Shown here piece after piece: positions 25,358 to 33,705 of a stretch of DNA of 64,000 nt. Below the pieces are notes generated by a model. It was not told the DNA's origin. It was given only the letters and a program-made list of their open reading frames with translations, and did not search any database. The stretch is taken from contig NZ_LT838272.1 in the NCBI RefSeq assembly GCF_900176005.1, positions 578,501-642,500 on the forward strand, read 5' to 3'. This DNA comes from Thermanaeromonas toyohensis ToBE. GTDB lineage: Bacteria > Bacillota > DSM-521 > Neomoorellales > Neomoorellaceae. A program made the position numbers and the translations under genes. Position 1 is the first letter of the stretch; each line of letters opens with the position of its first letter.

Positions 25358-26251
25358 ATGGGATCCTATCTTGCCCGGAGGCTGGCCTTGCTTTTAAAAG
25401 AATTACCTCCTGCAGAAAAAGCGGTAGCTGAGCTAATCTTGGCTGATGTAGGAAAAAGTGTTTCCCTTTCTATTTCTGAGTTGGCGCGGCTTGCCCGAAC
25501 AAGTAAAACCACTGTCTTACGCTTGTGCCAGCGTTTAGGTTTTAGTAGTTTTAAAGATTTTCGCTTGGCCCTGGCCCGGGAGTCCAGTTACTCTTTGGAA
25601 AGCTTAAATCTTTGTATTACAGAAGAAGATGATATCCCTACTTTAGTAGCCAAGGTGCGCCAGCTCCATACAGAGGCTATCAATACTGCCCTCTCCAGTG
25701 TAGATCCTAAAGTGCTAGAGCAAGTGGCCAAGCTACTGCTTAAAGCACGGTATATAAGATTATTCGCTTCCGGAGGCGCAGCGGTTACTGCTTTAGATGC
25801 TCATCATAAATTAATACGCATGGGTTTACCTTCCTATCTTTCTTTGGACCAGCGGGAGCAAAAGATGCTGGCCGGGCTTTCCGAGCCTAATGATGTGGTA
25901 TGGGGTTTTTCCTTTTCTGGTGCCAGTATAAGTATCTTAGAAGCCTTAAAGATAGCGAGGGCTACAGGGGCTACTATTGTTTCCTTGACTAACAACCGAA
26001 ATTCACCTATTGCCCGGATAAGCCATTATAGCCTCTTTGGGGTAACTAATTACTTATCCCATTTTACGGGGACCATAGAGTTTCGCATCTCCCAGCTTAG
26101 CATAGTAGATAGCTTATTTCTAACTATGATTAAAATAGGTTTGCCTGAAGTATATAGCCCCTTACAGAAGACCCAGGAGATTATAGAGGCTGATTTATAT
26201 AGGAGAAACAAACATAATTCAAACCCGGAAGAAGGAGGGGACCATGGTTAA
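25358..26251 (+). CDS. RpiR/MurR-family transcriptional regulator
   Basis: 297 residues. Residues 1-77 form the helix-turn-helix domain (SISELARLARTSKTTVLRLCQRLGFSSFKDF). From about 120 to 260 lies a SIS sugar-isomerase domain (LFASGGAA, GFSFSGAS, TIVSLTNN) that normally senses a phosphosugar or similar ligand. In this location it probably controls the purine island or the system 2 transporter. The start ATG 25358 follows AAAAGGAGCAGC. The 212-bp upstream region is AT-rich and holds the palindrome listed separately. Confidence 0.87.
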   Translation: MGSYLARRLALLLKELPPAEKAVAELILADVGKSVSLSISELARLARTSKTTVLRLCQRLGFSSFKDFRLALARESSYSLESLNLCITEEDDIPTLVAKVRQLHTEAINTALSSVDPKVLEQVAKLLLKARYIRLFASGGAAVTALDAHHKLIRMGLPSYLSLDQREQKMLAGLSEPNDVVWGFSFSGASISILEALKIARATGATIVSLTNNRNSPIARISHYSLFGVTNYLSHFTGTIEFRISQLSIVDSLFLTMIKIGLPEVYSPLQKTQEIIEADLYRRNKHNSNPEEGGDHG

Positions 26252-26513
26252 ATACATCGAAGGTACAGTAGTCTCTATAGAAAAGGAATGTAGCGCGGGG
26301 TTAAAACCCGGGTATTCCTTTAAGGTAAAAGTGAATAGCTGCCTTAAGCTTTACGAAGCAGACGGGATGTGTCTGGAGTTACTCCATAACGCTTTCCCGG
26401 CCATAATGGCCATGGCCTTCGGGCAATTACCTTTTGAGAAGGAAGGCGAAGCCCTGGTGAGCTGCCCAGATCCTGTAAGTAAGGTGGTGATTCGGCTAAG
26501 AAGAATTACTTGA
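26244..26513 (+). CDS. Small conserved protein, TIGR04076-like
   Basis: 89 residues starting 8 bp inside the end of the RpiR gene, with GAAGGAGGGG ahead of the ATG, so it is translationally coupled. The C-terminal pattern MAMAFGQ... SCPDPVSKVVIRLRRI recalls the short TIGR04076 family (ALAFGG... CCTDGxRPVIFKIERI), whose function is unknown. It has two internal cysteines (residues 12 and 25 areas) and a late SCPD. I regard the family link as probable, not certain. Confidence 0.6.
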   Translation: MVKYIEGTVVSIEKECSAGLKPGYSFKVKVNSCLKLYEADGMCLELLHNAFPAIMAMAFGQLPFEKEGEALVSCPDPVSKVVIRLRRIT

Positions 26514-26595
26514 AACTCACTTAAAACGTTAAGGTAAGCTGGCGGTTAAGTAAGGTACTTGGCAAAAAGTTATCACAAAATAGGGGGTTGAGACT

Positions 26596-27627
26596 ATGAA
26601 GTACATTTCTAAGATTTTAATGATAGGACTTTTGGGGATTTTCTTATTGGGCTGTGGTACCCAAGGAGGCGGAGGAGCTAAAACTTCTAAAGAAGAGCCG
26701 AAAGAAAAGAAATTCCGGGTAGCCATGGTCTTGACTGGTCCTATAAATGATGCGGGCTGGAACGAATCTGCCTATAAAGGTTTAATGGAAGCTCAAAAGA
26801 AATTTAACATTGAGACAGCCTATACTGAAAATGTACCTCAGCCTGATTTTGAGAGCGTCATCCGGGATTACGCAGATAAAGGCTATAACCTTATCATAGC
26901 CCACGGCTTTGAATTTACAGATGCGGTCAAAGCGGTTTCCCCTTCTTTCCCCAAGACCATCTTTGCAGTGGTAAACGGTAATTCATTTCAGGAACCTAAT
27001 ATGGTATCTTATCGATTTAATACTCCAGAAACAGGATTCCTGGCTGGGACAGTGGCTGGCCTTGTTACCAAGAGCAATGTGGTGGGTATGATAGGGGGCA
27101 TGAAGTTCCCCCACATTGTAGACTCCCTTAAAGGGTTTGAAGCTGGCGCTAAATATGTTAACCCCAAAGTTAAAGTGCTTACCGGGTATACCGAATCCTG
27201 GACTGATATCCCCAAGGGTAAGGAAATGGCTATGGCTATGATCGAGCAGGGGGCTGATGTGGTATGCGCCAACGCTAATCAGGTAGGTTTGGGAGTTATA
27301 GATGCCGCTAAACAGAAAAAGATCAAGGCTATAGGGTATATAGATGATCAATATAATGTAGCCCCGGAAACCGTGGTAGTCTCTGCTATACAGAGCGTGC
27401 AGGATATGATGCTTCATATCATCGATCAAGCCATGAAAGGCCAGGCTAAGCCGGGTCTTTACCTCTTGGGTCACAAGGAAGGGGTAATAAGGCTTTCTTC
27501 TTTCCACGGCCATGAAAAGGAACTGCCTCCTTCCGCCATGGACAAGATAAATGAAGTGCTAAACGGGATTAAAGATGGGTCCTTAAAAGCCAAAGGTATC
27601 CTGCCTAAGTCCACCTTTGAAAAGTAA
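26596..27627 (+). CDS. BMP-family substrate-binding lipoprotein 4 (system 2)
   Basis: 343 residues; ATG follows TAGGGGGTTGAG. Signal peptide with lipobox LLGC, short basic linker, then MVLTGPINDAGWN and IIAHGFEF. It differs from copies 1-3 in carrying TGPIND instead of PGPIND and NESAYKG near the pocket, suggesting a different ligand. It heads the second full transporter operon and is followed by a strong terminator before the ATPase gene. Confidence 0.88.
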   Translation: MKYISKILMIGLLGIFLLGCGTQGGGGAKTSKEEPKEKKFRVAMVLTGPINDAGWNESAYKGLMEAQKKFNIETAYTENVPQPDFESVIRDYADKGYNLIIAHGFEFTDAVKAVSPSFPKTIFAVVNGNSFQEPNMVSYRFNTPETGFLAGTVAGLVTKSNVVGMIGGMKFPHIVDSLKGFEAGAKYVNPKVKVLTGYTESWTDIPKGKEMAMAMIEQGADVVCANANQVGLGVIDAAKQKKIKAIGYIDDQYNVAPETVVVSAIQSVQDMMLHIIDQAMKGQAKPGLYLLGHKEGVIRLSSFHGHEKELPPSAMDKINEVLNGIKDGSLKAKGILPKSTFEK

Positions 27628-27645
27628 TTTAGCCTTATAAGCTTT

Positions 27646-27685
27646 CCCGGGGGCACCCTCCCGGAGGAGCTGCCCCCGGGTTTTT
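27646..27685 (+). terminator. Strong rho-independent terminator between BMP 4 and its ATPase gene
   Basis: CCCGGGGGCA (27646-27655) pairs perfectly with TGCCCCCGGG (27671-27680), followed by TTTTT. Partial read-through would give more binding protein than membrane components. Confidence 0.88.
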
Positions 27686-27699
27686 AACGAGGAGTGTTT

Positions 27700-29232
27700 A
27701 TGGTGGATTCAGAAGTTGTACTGGCCATGCGCAATATAACCAAGCGTTTTCCAGGTGTAATAGCCAATAAGAAAGTAAATTTTGAATTGCGCCGGGGCGA
27801 GATTCATGCCCTTTTAGGAGAGAATGGGGCGGGGAAAACCACCTTAATGAACATCCTTTACGGGCTTTATGCCCCTGATGCTGGGGAGATATATGTTAAA
27901 GGCGAGAAAGTTAACATCCAATCCCCCAAGGATGCGATAGCCTTGGGTATAGGTATGGTACACCAGCATTTTATGCTAGTTCCCACTTTAACTGTGGCCG
28001 AAAATGTGATCCTGGGAATGAAAGGTAGCCCCTTTAAACTCGATCTAGAAAAAGCCCGGCAGGAGATAAAAGAACTTTGTGCCCGTTATAATTTCCAGCT
28101 AGATGTGGATAGCAAAGTGCAGGATCTTTCTGTCGGTGCCCAGCAGAGGGTAGAGCTCATCAAGGCTTTTTACCGGGGAGCAGAGATTTTAGTTATGGAT
28201 GAACCCACCGCTGTACTCACCCCCCAGGAGGTAGAGGAATTATTCCGCATCCTTAGGCAATTTGTAGAGAGTGGCAAATCTGTAGTTTTTATTTCCCATA
28301 AGCTTTGGGAAGTTATGCGTATTTCCGATAGGGTTACGGTCTTAAGGGGAGGGGAAGTAGTCGGGACTTTAAACACTAAAGACACTACTAAAGAGGAGCT
28401 AGCTTCACTCATGGTGGGGCGGCCTGTTATGATGGAATACGCTAAGGTAGCTTGTACCCGGCCTTATCCCTTGCTTATATTAGAAAACCTTCGGGTAAAA
28501 GGTGAGAGCAGCGCTTCCAGTCTAAAAGGGATAAGCTTTTCTGTACATGGAGGCGAGATAGTAGGTATTGCCGGGGTGGACGGCAACGGCCAGAAGGAGC
28601 TGGCGGAGGCCATTATGGGCCTAAGACCAGTAGAAGGTGGAAAGATAATTTTTGCCGGCCAAGATATAACCTCCTGGCCTACTAGAGCCCGTATAGAAGC
28701 TGGCCTGGCCCATGTGCCGGAAGACCGGCACCGAGAGGGCCTTATCCTCGATTTTACAGTAGCCGAAAACTTGGTGCTCGATACTTATGATAAGCCTCCT
28801 TTTACCCGGGGTAAGGTTTTTTATCCGGTAGAAGTAAAGGAATTGGGGAGGAGACTGGTAAAGGAATTTGACATTCGCCCTCCTAACCCGGAAGCTTTGG
28901 CGCGTTATTTTTCCGGCGGAAACCAGCAGAAGATAATACTTGCGCGCCAGCTTTCCCGCCAGCCCAAGTTTTTATTGGCTGTTCAACCTACTAGGGGCTT
29001 AGATGTAGGAGCTACTGAATTTGTCCACCAGAGGCTTCTAAATGAAAAGCAGAAAGGGGTCGCCATACTTCTTATTTCTGCCGACTTAGATGAGGTATTG
29101 CTTCTTTCGGACCGGGTATTGGTGATCTATGAAGGAAGGATCATGGGAGAAGTTATACCTGGTCAGGTCTCTTATACCGAGATAGGGCTCTTAATGGGTG
29201 GTGCCCAAGTGGCGGAGAGGAGTGCAAGTTAA
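27700..29232 (+). CDS. BMP-type ABC transporter ATP-binding protein, system 2
   Basis: 510 residues from ATG 27700, placed 6-7 bases after GAGGAG; GTG 27694 is too close to that site. Two ABC domains: GENGAGKTT, LSVGAQQ and LVMDEPT in the first; degenerate GVDGNGQKE, FSGGNQQ and LAVQPTRG in the second. It powers the permease pair coded at 29232 and 30331. Its stop overlaps the permease start (TAATG). Confidence 0.88.
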   Translation: MVDSEVVLAMRNITKRFPGVIANKKVNFELRRGEIHALLGENGAGKTTLMNILYGLYAPDAGEIYVKGEKVNIQSPKDAIALGIGMVHQHFMLVPTLTVAENVILGMKGSPFKLDLEKARQEIKELCARYNFQLDVDSKVQDLSVGAQQRVELIKAFYRGAEILVMDEPTAVLTPQEVEELFRILRQFVESGKSVVFISHKLWEVMRISDRVTVLRGGEVVGTLNTKDTTKEELASLMVGRPVMMEYAKVACTRPYPLLILENLRVKGESSASSLKGISFSVHGGEIVGIAGVDGNGQKELAEAIMGLRPVEGGKIIFAGQDITSWPTRARIEAGLAHVPEDRHREGLILDFTVAENLVLDTYDKPPFTRGKVFYPVEVKELGRRLVKEFDIRPPNPEALARYFSGGNQQKIILARQLSRQPKFLLAVQPTRGLDVGATEFVHQRLLNEKQKGVAILLISADLDEVLLLSDRVLVIYEGRIMGEVIPGQVSYTEIGLLMGGAQVAERSAS

Positions 29233-30341
29233 TGGAAGTAAAATGGGGAAAATGGATGCTTAAGGTAGAACGTAAACCAAGACTAAAAGGAACAGTCCCT
29301 GCCTTGATAGGTCCTCTGGTGGCCTTATCTTTAGCCCTCGCTGTAAGCTCGCTGGTAATAGCCCTATCCAAGGTTAACCCCCTGGTGGCTTACCAGTATA
29401 TGTTTTATGGCGCTTTTGGTAGCGTACGGAGTTTTACCGAAACCCTGGTCAAGACCACCCCTCTTTTGCTCTGCGGTTTGGGCTTGACTATTGCCTACCG
29501 CACAGGCCTTATTTCTGTAGGTGCGGAAGGGCAGATGATAATAGGAGGGTTATTTACTACTTTAGCAGGCCTTTATATGGGCTGGCTCCCTGGCTTCCTG
29601 CTTCTGCCCGTTCTTATGTTAGCTGGTCTTATCGGCGGGGGGTTATGGGGAGCTATCCCAGGGTATTTAAAAGCTAGGCTGGGTGTATCGGAAGTTATTA
29701 ACACTATTATGCTAAACTATATAGCTTATTACCTGGTGGCTTACCTATTAGATGTACCTTTAAGGGAACCCCCCGGTTATTTTCCCCAGAGTGCCCAGAT
29801 TGCCCGGCAAGGGTGGCTACCTTACCTTCTACCGGGAACCAGGCTTCATTTAGGAGTTATAATAGCGTTTCTCTCCTGTTTTATTGTATATTTTATCCTC
29901 TGGCGCTCGCCCCTAGGATACCAGATGCGGGCTGTAGGATACAACCGCGAGGCAGCCAGGCATAGCGGCATAAACGTAGAGAAAAATATGGTGTTAGCCT
30001 TTACTTTGTCCGGTGCCTTTGCTGGCCTGGCGGGTATGGTGGAGATAGCAGGGCTACATCATCGCCTTCTAGGAGGATTTAGCTCAGAGTATGGCTTCGA
30101 TGCCATGGCCGTAGCCCTTTTAGGTAAGCTCCACCCAGCAGGTGTAGCTATTGCCGCTCTCTTCTTCGGAGCCTTACGGGTGGGGGCTAATATGATGCAA
30201 AGGAGCGTTCAGGTACCTGCTTCTTTGGTATTTGTGATTCAAGGGTTGGTGATACTCTTTGTTCTTATGGATGAGCTTTTACGTAACTATGTAATACGCT
30301 TTCTTAAGCCCTATGTGGAGGAAGAAAGCCATGGAGCTTAA
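29232..30341 (+). CDS. ABC transporter permease, BMP-type system 2, first subunit
   Basis: 369 residues, about nine or ten hydrophobic segments after a basic N terminus. LISVGAEGQMIIGGL and GVSEVINTIMLNYI are the family motifs; equivalent to the products of 6558 and 45015. It begins one base inside the ATPase gene's stop codon, so translation is coupled. Confidence 0.87.
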   Translation: MEVKWGKWMLKVERKPRLKGTVPALIGPLVALSLALAVSSLVIALSKVNPLVAYQYMFYGAFGSVRSFTETLVKTTPLLLCGLGLTIAYRTGLISVGAEGQMIIGGLFTTLAGLYMGWLPGFLLLPVLMLAGLIGGGLWGAIPGYLKARLGVSEVINTIMLNYIAYYLVAYLLDVPLREPPGYFPQSAQIARQGWLPYLLPGTRLHLGVIIAFLSCFIVYFILWRSPLGYQMRAVGYNREAARHSGINVEKNMVLAFTLSGAFAGLAGMVEIAGLHHRLLGGFSSEYGFDAMAVALLGKLHPAGVAIAALFFGALRVGANMMQRSVQVPASLVFVIQGLVILFVLMDELLRNYVIRFLKPYVEEESHGA

Positions 30342-31260
30342 CAACGTTGTAGGATTTATCCAGGCCACCATCCGGATGAGCACTCCTATACTGCTGGCCA
30401 GCTTAGGCGGTGTTTTCACTGCTCGGGTAGGTATTATCAATTTTGCCCTAGAAGGTATTATGCTGGTGGGGGCTTTTATGGGGGTCTATGGTTCTTATTT
30501 TACAGGTAACCCCTGGGTGGGAGTAGCCTTAGGTGCTGTGGGAGGAATGTTGACTGCTTTAATTTTAGGTTATATGAGCATCACTGTAAAGGTAGATCAA
30601 GTAGTAGCAGGCACAGGCATAAATATCTTGGCTATCGGGCTTACCAGTTACCTTCTTAATATGGTTTTTGGTATAGGAGCTAAACCCTCCGCCGTAGCCT
30701 CCCTTAAAGCCTGGCCCATACCTGGGTTAAGCGAGATCCCCGTTTTAGGTCCTGTCCTTTTTGACCAGATACCCCTTGTATATATCGCTTTTTTACTGGT
30801 GCCCCTTACTTGGTACATCATCTATAAAACCCCTTTTGGTCTTAGCCTGCGGGCTGTGGGAGAACATCCCCGGGCAGCGGATAGCCTGGGTATTAATGTG
30901 GGCCTGGTACGCTATATAGCTGTTATAATCTCCGGTATCTTGGGGGGCATGGGTGGCGCCTTTTTATCCATAGGTGAACTCTCGGTCTTTATGGAGAAGC
31001 TTACTTCCGGCCGAGGATATGTAGCCTGGTCCACCGTGACAGTAGGGAAGTGGAACCCGCTAGGGATCATGGGCGCTTCCCTTTTATTCGGGGCGGCTGA
31101 TGCTCTGCAGTTGCGGCTACAAGCAGTAGGGATAAAAGTGCCTTATCAATTTTTCCTTATGCTACCCTATATTCTCACTATGCTAGTCCTGGCGGGTGTG
31201 GTGGGCCGCACGGTGGCCCCTGCTGCTATGGGGAAACCCTATAGCCGGGAAGGAAAATGA
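30331..31260 (+). CDS. ABC transporter permease, BMP-type system 2, second subunit
   Basis: 309 residues from ATG 30331, with GTGGAGG 10 bases upstream; an ATG six codons earlier would hide this ribosome-binding site. Multi-span membrane protein with VGIINFALEGIMLVG and AVGEHPRAADSLGIN. Overlaps the previous gene by 11 bp. Last gene of the transport set; the UbiD-like gene follows after 68 bp. Confidence 0.87.
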   Translation: MELNNVVGFIQATIRMSTPILLASLGGVFTARVGIINFALEGIMLVGAFMGVYGSYFTGNPWVGVALGAVGGMLTALILGYMSITVKVDQVVAGTGINILAIGLTSYLLNMVFGIGAKPSAVASLKAWPIPGLSEIPVLGPVLFDQIPLVYIAFLLVPLTWYIIYKTPFGLSLRAVGEHPRAADSLGINVGLVRYIAVIISGILGGMGGAFLSIGELSVFMEKLTSGRGYVAWSTVTVGKWNPLGIMGASLLFGAADALQLRLQAVGIKVPYQFFLMLPYILTMLVLAGVVGRTVAPAAMGKPYSREGK

Positions 31261-31328
31261 GAGAAAAGTTAAATATTGGAACCTAAAGGATTAGAACAAA
31301 GAGATTAAGTAGGAGGAGAAGGAGAGAA

Positions 31329-32660
31329 GTGGATTTAAGGGAATTCTTGGATAAGCTTAAGGCTAAAGGCCAATTGGTAGAAATTGAGCGTCCGGTGAGC
31401 ATTAAATTCGAGTTGGCTAACGTGATCAATACTATGCTACAAGAAGGAGCGCCTGTTGGCCTATTTAAAAATATCGATCATCCCTCAGGTATACCTATTG
31501 TTGGTGGTCTTTTAGCTCATACAGAGAGGATAGCCATCGCTTTAGAGTGCGAGGTGAAGGATATAAATGCCAAGATAGAGAGGGCCTTAGTTAATCTTAT
31601 AGATCCTATAGTGGTGGACCGGCCCCTATTCCGGCAGAACGAATTGTTGGGTGAGGAGGTAGATCTAACCCAGCAACTACCCATCCCCCACCATAACCCC
31701 GGGGATGGGGGGCCTTATATAACAGCGGGGATAGTCATTGCCCGGGACCCGGTAACTGGTCGCCATAACTATTCTTATAATCGCTTGCACCTTAAAGGGC
31801 CGCGAAAATTGGCAGTCATGATGAACGAATGGAGGCATATAGCCTGGTTTTACCGGGAAGCTGAAAAACGCGGCCAGCCCTTGGAAGTAGCCATAGCCAT
31901 AGGGGTAGATCCTGTAGTAGAGATCGCAGCAGGCTTCAGGATAGAAGAGGATGAAGCGAAACTGGCTGGCGCCTTACGGGGTCATCCTTTAGAGATCAGC
32001 CGCTGCCGGACTGTAGATATTTATGTGCCCCAGAAGGCTGAAATAGTAATCGAAGGACGTATCCCCCCCCATTACCGGGAAGAAGAGGGGCCCTTGGCTG
32101 AATTTACCGGTCATTTTGGGGAAGTTTACCAGCACCCGGTGGTAGAGGTTACAGCTTTATGCTACCGTCACCAACCCATTTACCGGACTATTGTACCGGG
32201 TTCTTTTGAACACGTCTATATTGGCAATGTTTTACCTCGAGAACCCATGCTTTTCCGTTTCTGCCGCCATGTATCCCCTAATGTACAGAATGTACACCTC
32301 TTACCCTGTACGGGCGGGTTTATGGCTGTAATTGCTCTGGATAAACAAAACCAGGGAGAACCTAAAAACGTAGCCCTGGCTGCCCTCATGACCCATGTAA
32401 ATATTAAGATGGCTATTGTGGTAGATACAGATGTTAATATCTACGATCCGAGCGAGGTACTCTGGGCTTTAGCTACCCGGGTAGATGCGGCGCGGGATGT
32501 TTTCCATATCCCCTATGCCCAGGGTATGGAAAACGATCCTACTACTAATGCTGAAGGCACCCATACTAAAGTGGGGATTGACGCCACCTTAGATCTGGCT
32601 TTACGCAAAGACTACAAGCGAGTGATCTATCCCAAGGTCAACTTGAAGGAGTATGTGTAG
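31329..32660 (+). CDS. UbiD-family decarboxylase
   Basis: 443 residues from GTG 31329, preceded by AGGAGGAGAAGGAGAG. UbiD-family text is clear: LREFLDKL at the start, IPHHNPGDGGPYITAG, YNRLHLKGPRK, GEYQHP-like GEVYQHP and the late MENDPTTNAEGTHTKVGIDAT. The family uses prenylated FMN to add or remove a carboxyl group on unsaturated or aromatic acids, including heterocyclic carboxylates. No UbiX prenyltransferase gene is in the window. Directly downstream of transport system 2, so its substrate may be the imported heterocyclic acid; this is inference. Confidence 0.87.
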   Translation: MDLREFLDKLKAKGQLVEIERPVSIKFELANVINTMLQEGAPVGLFKNIDHPSGIPIVGGLLAHTERIAIALECEVKDINAKIERALVNLIDPIVVDRPLFRQNELLGEEVDLTQQLPIPHHNPGDGGPYITAGIVIARDPVTGRHNYSYNRLHLKGPRKLAVMMNEWRHIAWFYREAEKRGQPLEVAIAIGVDPVVEIAAGFRIEEDEAKLAGALRGHPLEISRCRTVDIYVPQKAEIVIEGRIPPHYREEEGPLAEFTGHFGEVYQHPVVEVTALCYRHQPIYRTIVPGSFEHVYIGNVLPREPMLFRFCRHVSPNVQNVHLLPCTGGFMAVIALDKQNQGEPKNVALAALMTHVNIKMAIVVDTDVNIYDPSEVLWALATRVDAARDVFHIPYAQGMENDPTTNAEGTHTKVGIDATLDLALRKDYKRVIYPKVNLKEYV

Positions 32661-32726
32661 CTTTGGGTTGCTCACCTTAAAGGAGATAGCTCCTGGCCAC
32701 TTAGTAGCCTGTCATTACCCGTTAGA

Positions 32727-33659
32727 GTGAAGGGGGTATATTATCTTTTGGAAGCTTTAAGCTTTAAGCTACAAAATCTCAAATATTGCTTGGCCTTCCG
32801 GAATGAAGCGCTTCTTAAAGAAATAGAAGAGAAATGTGCTTTTTCTACCCCGCCTAAAGTAGAAAAAGTCTTAGGTTCCCTCCTTTTCCCCTGTCCTTCT
32901 GATAAGAGGCCCTATATTTATGGGTGTATGGTCCTATCGGCGGACGGTAAAATGGCTTTCCTGGATAATCCAGCAGGCCATTTGATTTCAGCGGGAAATC
33001 GCATAGATAAAGAAGGGGCCTTGACCGATTATTGGATCTTAAATGTATGCCGTGCTTATGCTGATGCTGTAATTTTAGGCGCGGGAACCTTAAAAGTACC
33101 AAGGAAATGGACAGCCAAAATAGCGGATCCAGAACTGGTGGAGGCGCGCCGGACTATACTAAATAAACAGGAAGATTATCCTTATCCTTTAATAGCTACC
33201 CTTGATGGCACTGATCTTCCCCTCGAACATGAAATCTTTTCTTCTTACCCTTCAGTAGGTATTATTACTTCCCCTTGGGGGGCGGAATGGCTTAAAGAAC
33301 GGCTGGGTAGGGATTGTACCCTTATCTCTTCGGATGGGGAATTTAAAGAAAAGAAAGCCCGGGTAAAGATTTTTACCCGGGGAGAGGGGAAGGTTCCCGC
33401 TACTTCTGAGATAATGAAGCTTTTGCGCCAGGTGGGGATAGAGTACCTCTTGGTGGAAGCCCCTAGTTATATCTGGCATTTAATAGAAGAGAAGCTGCTG
33501 GATGAATTTTTCCTAACCTATTCTTGTGTATATGTTGGAGGTGAATACGGGCTAGGCCGGACCCGGCCCTTTACTACCAGTGACCATCCCCATAGCGTAC
33601 TTTTAACTTTAGGATACCACCAAGGTTTTATATATACGCGTCAGAAATTGATTTACTAA
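32727..33659 (+). CDS. RibD C-terminal/dihydrofolate reductase-like protein
   Basis: 310 residues from GTG 32727 (TTG 32748, 11 bases after AAGGGGG, is an alternative start). Residues from about 62 on resemble the RibD reductase domain: YIYGCMVLSADGKMAF, AYADAVILGAGTL and EAPSYIWHLIEEKLLDEFFLTYS. The first 60 residues are an extension I do not recognise; the family is usually near 220-240 residues. The domain uses NADPH to reduce pyrimidine- or pterin-like compounds. Next to the UbiD gene, an NADPH-dependent step on a heterocycle is likely but unproven. Confidence 0.65.
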   Translation: MKGVYYLLEALSFKLQNLKYCLAFRNEALLKEIEEKCAFSTPPKVEKVLGSLLFPCPSDKRPYIYGCMVLSADGKMAFLDNPAGHLISAGNRIDKEGALTDYWILNVCRAYADAVILGAGTLKVPRKWTAKIADPELVEARRTILNKQEDYPYPLIATLDGTDLPLEHEIFSSYPSVGIITSPWGAEWLKERLGRDCTLISSDGEFKEKKARVKIFTRGEGKVPATSEIMKLLRQVGIEYLLVEAPSYIWHLIEEKLLDEFFLTYSCVYVGGEYGLGRTRPFTTSDHPHSVLLTLGYHQGFIYTRQKLIY

Positions 33660-33670
33660 AATATTTACCA

Positions 33671-33688
33671 GGAAATGGTATCATTTCC
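33671..33688. terminator. Possible bidirectional stem-loop between convergent genes
   Basis: GGAAATG (33671-33677) pairs with CATTTCC (33682-33688) over a 4-nt loop in the 46-bp gap between two convergent genes; CTTTTT follows 12 bases later on the plus strand. Confidence 0.4.
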
Positions 33689-33705
33689 ACGGTATAATGC
33701 TCTTT

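Noticed and set aside
26983-27513. Minus-strand open frame of 176 codons inside BMP gene 4
   Set aside because: Antisense to a clear lipoprotein gene, with His/Tyr-rich nonsense composition.
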